Of a stretch of 64,000 nt of DNA, positions 60,683 to 64,000 are shown piece by piece. The notes beneath the pieces were generated by a model. It saw nothing but the letters and a program-made list of their open reading frames with translations, was not told the DNA's origin and did not search any database. Each line of letters opens with the position of its first letter. The stretch's first letter is position 1. Source of the DNA: Tridacna crocea (taxonomy: Eukaryota; Mollusca; Bivalvia; Cardiida; Cardiidae); NCBI GenBank assembly GCA_943736015.1, contig OX031071.1, positions 12,682,119-12,746,118 on the forward strand, read 5' to 3'. Both the position numbers and the translations under genes were made by a program.

Positions 60683-62615
60683 ACAAGAGGGCCATAATGG
60701 TCCAGGATCGCTCACCTGAGTCAATAGGCAAAATTCACTCCTCTTGCGTAATTAAATTTCTGACCAATTGTCCGGCCAATTTAGCATAAAATAGGGCCTC
60801 TAGAGCGTCCACCAGGAATTTCCTAAAGTTGACCTAATTTATTAGAACTCAAAAAAATTGTCAAGACAAACACTCTGAACAGTTTTCAAGTTTTTTGAGC
60901 AATTAATATGGCCTCTAGAGTGCACACGAGGTATTTCTTAAATTCAATCAAGTGACCTAGTTCATGACCCTAGGTGACCCAATTCCACACCCACTCAACA
61001 TTTTACCAAGACAAATATTCTGATCAATTTCCTAATTTCCTATAGTTGACCTAATTTATCACCGACAGTCACACTTTAGAACTCATTAAACAATTAACAT
61101 TCTGAATAGTTTTCAAATCAATTCAGCAAGAAACGCAGCCTCTAGACTGACCACAAAGGATTTCTTAAAATTTGACTTAGTAACCTAGATTATGATCCCA
61201 GGTTACCCAATTTTGACGTCATCCTAGATTTTATCAAGGCAAACATTCTAATTAATTTACATGTCAAGTGAGTGAAAATGTGACCTCTAGAGTGCCCACA
61301 AGGTATTACTTAAATTTGACCTTGAGACATAGTTTATGACCCCAGGTGACCCAATTCTAAACTGACTAAACATGTTGTGTTCAGGTGGGCTAACAAGATT
61401 TGAACAGGTTCACTACACACCAAAAATTCAAAGGTTTCTGCTTTCCAGTTTTAGAAAAGAAGAACTTAAAAGTTTTCCCTCTTTGTTCGAACTTGTTATC
61501 CCCGGGACGGGGCCAGTTTTGACGCCGGCGACATCATTTGAGCGAACTTCGTAGAGGTCCACTAGGAGATGCTACATACCAAATATAAAAGCTCAACACC
61601 TTCCAGTTTAAGAGAAGATGAATTTCAAAGTTTTTCTTCTTTGTTCCTATGTTTGAACTTGTGAACCCTGGGCCGGGTCTAGTTTTTACCCCAGAAGCAT
61701 CAAATGAACAAAATTGGTAGAGGTCCTCTAGGAAATGCTAGATGCCAAATATCAAAGCTCTATGCCTTCAATTTTCAGAGGAGAAGAATTTTAAAGTTTT
61801 CCTTTTTCGTTCCTTTGTTCGAACTTGTGATCCCCGGGCGGTGGCTAACGTTGACCCCATGGGCATCATATGGACAAAATTGGTAGAGGACCACAAGGAG
61901 ATGCTACATAACAAATATCAAAGCTCTACGCCTTCCAGTTTCAGCGAAGATTTTCAAAGATTTTGCTTTTTTTTCCCTTTCTGTTTGAACGAACTTGGTA
62001 GAGGTCCACTAGGAGGTGCTACATACCAAATATAAAAGCTAAACACCTTCCAGTTTAAGAGAAGGAGAATTTCAACGTTTTCCTTCTTTGTTCCTATATT
62101 TGAACTTGGGAACCCTGGGCCGGGGCTAATTTTGACCCCAGAAGCATCTAATGAACAAAACTGGTAGAGGTCCTCTAGGAGATGCTAGATGCCAAATATC
62201 AAAGCTCTAAGCCTTCAATTTTCAAAGAAGAAGAAATTTAAAGTTTTCCTTTTTCGTTCCTTTGTTCGAACTTGTGATATCCGGGCGGTAGCCAGCTTTG
62301 ACCCCAGGGACATCATATGAACAAACTTGGTAGAGGTCCATGAGAAGATGTTACATAACAAATATCAAAGCTCTACGCCTTTTAGTTTCAGCAAAGATTT
62401 TCAAAGATTTTGCTTTTTTCCCTTTCTGTTGCTATGGCTACTATAGTTAAGGGTGGAATTCAATTTCTTGAACAAGTTTGGTAGAACTTCACCAAAGGAA
62501 CATCCCTACCAAGTTTCATCAAAATTGGCCCTGGAGTTTAGGAAGAGAAGATGTTTAAAGGAATTCTGGGGAGAGGGACAGATGTATGCCGGCCCATGAC
62601 CGATCACAATTCAAA
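60683..62615 (-). repeat. Long bivalve-type element with internal tandem repeats
   Basis: The minus-strand 3' end is caggtgagcgatcctggacc then ctcttgtt (60683 side); the other side ends gccggcccatgaccgatcac, matching the complement of 2209-2245. The inner part 61440-62430 has ~165-bp units with anchors cttccagttt or cttcaatttt at 61441, 61600, 61766, 61931, 62047, 62213 and 62380. Confidence 0.75.
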
Positions 62616-64000
62616 AAAAGGGAGAAATACCGGTATTGTTTAAATGTTAACTTGAAAATCTACCTCCTAAGCAAATCAATATGTCTCTGGTTAAATAGAG
62701 ATTATTGGTGCCTAACTTTGCATCGTTTGTGTATTGATGGTCTCCCTTTGATCTTTCAAGAGGAGTCAGGAGTAACGTCCCTTAACGGAAGAATGCATGA
62801 TGGGTATATAGAGAAGCCAACGAAATACAATGAATTCAATTAATTTCATACCTGGATAATATGATTTTGAGATATCTTTGGCCGTCAGGATCTAATTTCC
62901 AACATTACAATTAAGATTTCTACTTGAAAATATTCATACACAATTAAATAACTAGCGTGCAATCATGGGACGAATAAGCCCAGGAACGAACTGGTTTTGG
63001 AACAAACAACCCCGGAAACAATGTGGAAAGAAGACAAATTTTGTGGATATCCTTGCGCCAGTAGATGGCTATGAAGAGATGATGCTATTTTCCATCAGAA
63101 AGAAGTATTGCAATGATCGATGTCCTTTTGCTAATTATATATCTGAGTGCTTCTGAAAAAAAAACTATTTGTGTAGAAAAAATGAGTTTAATTGGGTTCA
63201 TTACCTTCGGTTTTGAACAAATTACAATACATGATCTTCAGAATTCAATTGGGAACATTTATTATTGATATCATAGTGGCATTGTCTTTGACATATTTCA
63301 CAAAAATGATAATACATAAACACTCATGACCCTCTATATCTGCAGGGTAATCTACTAATCCTACAAATCTACAACTTTTTAAATGCACATTTGAATCGGG
63401 ATTATTATGAGCCATGCTCTGGGAAAATAGGGTTTAATTCATCTATGTACTGCATGTGTCTAATAAGTTATTACACTATTACGGATCTATAAAGTCAATT
63501 TTAAAAAATCAACCGAATAAATCAAGAAGTAGATCGGTCTTGGATTTACAGAAAGATTACCAAAAGCGAAAAGTTTCGACTCAGGTCAGCCTGCTCAAAC
63601 TGCGAATACTATTTGCAGGTGCATGAGGCTCCCGTTTCATATGGCATTGCTCTTGAAAATCATTCCTATTATGGTATTCATAGAACAAGGAAGATTTAAA
63701 CATTATCACCCTATACCCCTGACAAACTAATCCGGGCCAGGGCTCGTATTCACCAACCATTCTGAAGAACGTTCTTTGTCTTATTCTTCAAAATTTTCTA
63801 GATTTGAAAGTAACGCAACTTTTGATTGGCTAAACCATTCGGCTCGGGGCGACATGATTCACCACGGCCGTGAACAAGTTTCCAAGTCCCCTGACACCTG
63901 ACCGTAAAACTAATAACGTCTCTTACTTTGTTTCAGCCCACTAACAGACGTATTTTTCGACTTCAAATAACTTCATTATTTCGGCCGCATTTCACTAATA
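62616..64000. other. No recognised feature
   Basis: AT-rich sequence with two short frames (62586-62843 and 62965-63156) lacking any domain. No receptor exon is visible, although the upstream part of the gene must lie here or beyond. Confidence 0.5.

Overview
The window looks like animal nuclear DNA, most likely from a marine bivalve. It is AT-rich, has no bacterial-style operons, and is dominated by introns and dispersed repeats. The bivalve call rests on tRNA-derived SINEs with a 3' motif ggcgttaaacacca followed by caatcaatca, on repeats starting tttagctcacttgagc, and on ggagataattacctccc repeats. These are repeat types I know from bivalve genomes; no database search was possible.

The only gene I can support across the window is on the minus strand. 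Fourteen exons between 52161 and 7364 join with fully compatible phases into an uninterrupted reading frame of about 835 codons. It encodes part of an extracellular LDL-receptor-related protein (LRP-like). In protein order there is a complete six-bladed YWTD-type beta-propeller (exons 1-3), an EGF-like module (4), a second six-bladed propeller (5-10), a second EGF-like module (11), and the first four blades of a third propeller (12-14). The gene enters from beyond 64000, since the first exon here starts mid-codon. It leaves toward or beyond position 1, since two blades and the following EGF module are missing. No LDLa repeats, membrane segment or cytoplasmic tail lie in the window.

Repeats explain most of the rest. 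(a) About 25 copies or fragments of a roughly 225-bp TTAA-flanked hairpin MITE lie across the window. (b) An 8-kb intron (47125-39075) is almost filled by a giant imperfect inverted repeat with arms 39144-42398 and 43057-46950. Two elements present only in the right arm account for nearly all of the length difference, so the arms record filled and empty insertion sites. (c) The 12.7-kb intron (21148-8392) holds a decayed Kolobok-like transposon, 10877-14270, with TTAA target duplication, TIRs and a THAP-domain ORF. (d) 53.7-57.4 kb is a 50-bp tandem array plus related repeats. (e) 58.5-59.1 kb is an AT-rich higher-order repeat. (f) 60.7-62.6 kb is a long element with internal tandem repeats. 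Other items are tRNA-derived SINE copies, a Tc1/mariner transposase fragment and several small palindromic elements.

The least ordinary signals are the intronic giant palindrome with its dated insertions, a predicted GC-AG intron, and the THAP transposon whose two zinc-ligand cysteines have become phenylalanine. I see no CRISPR, operon or RNA gene with convincing function.
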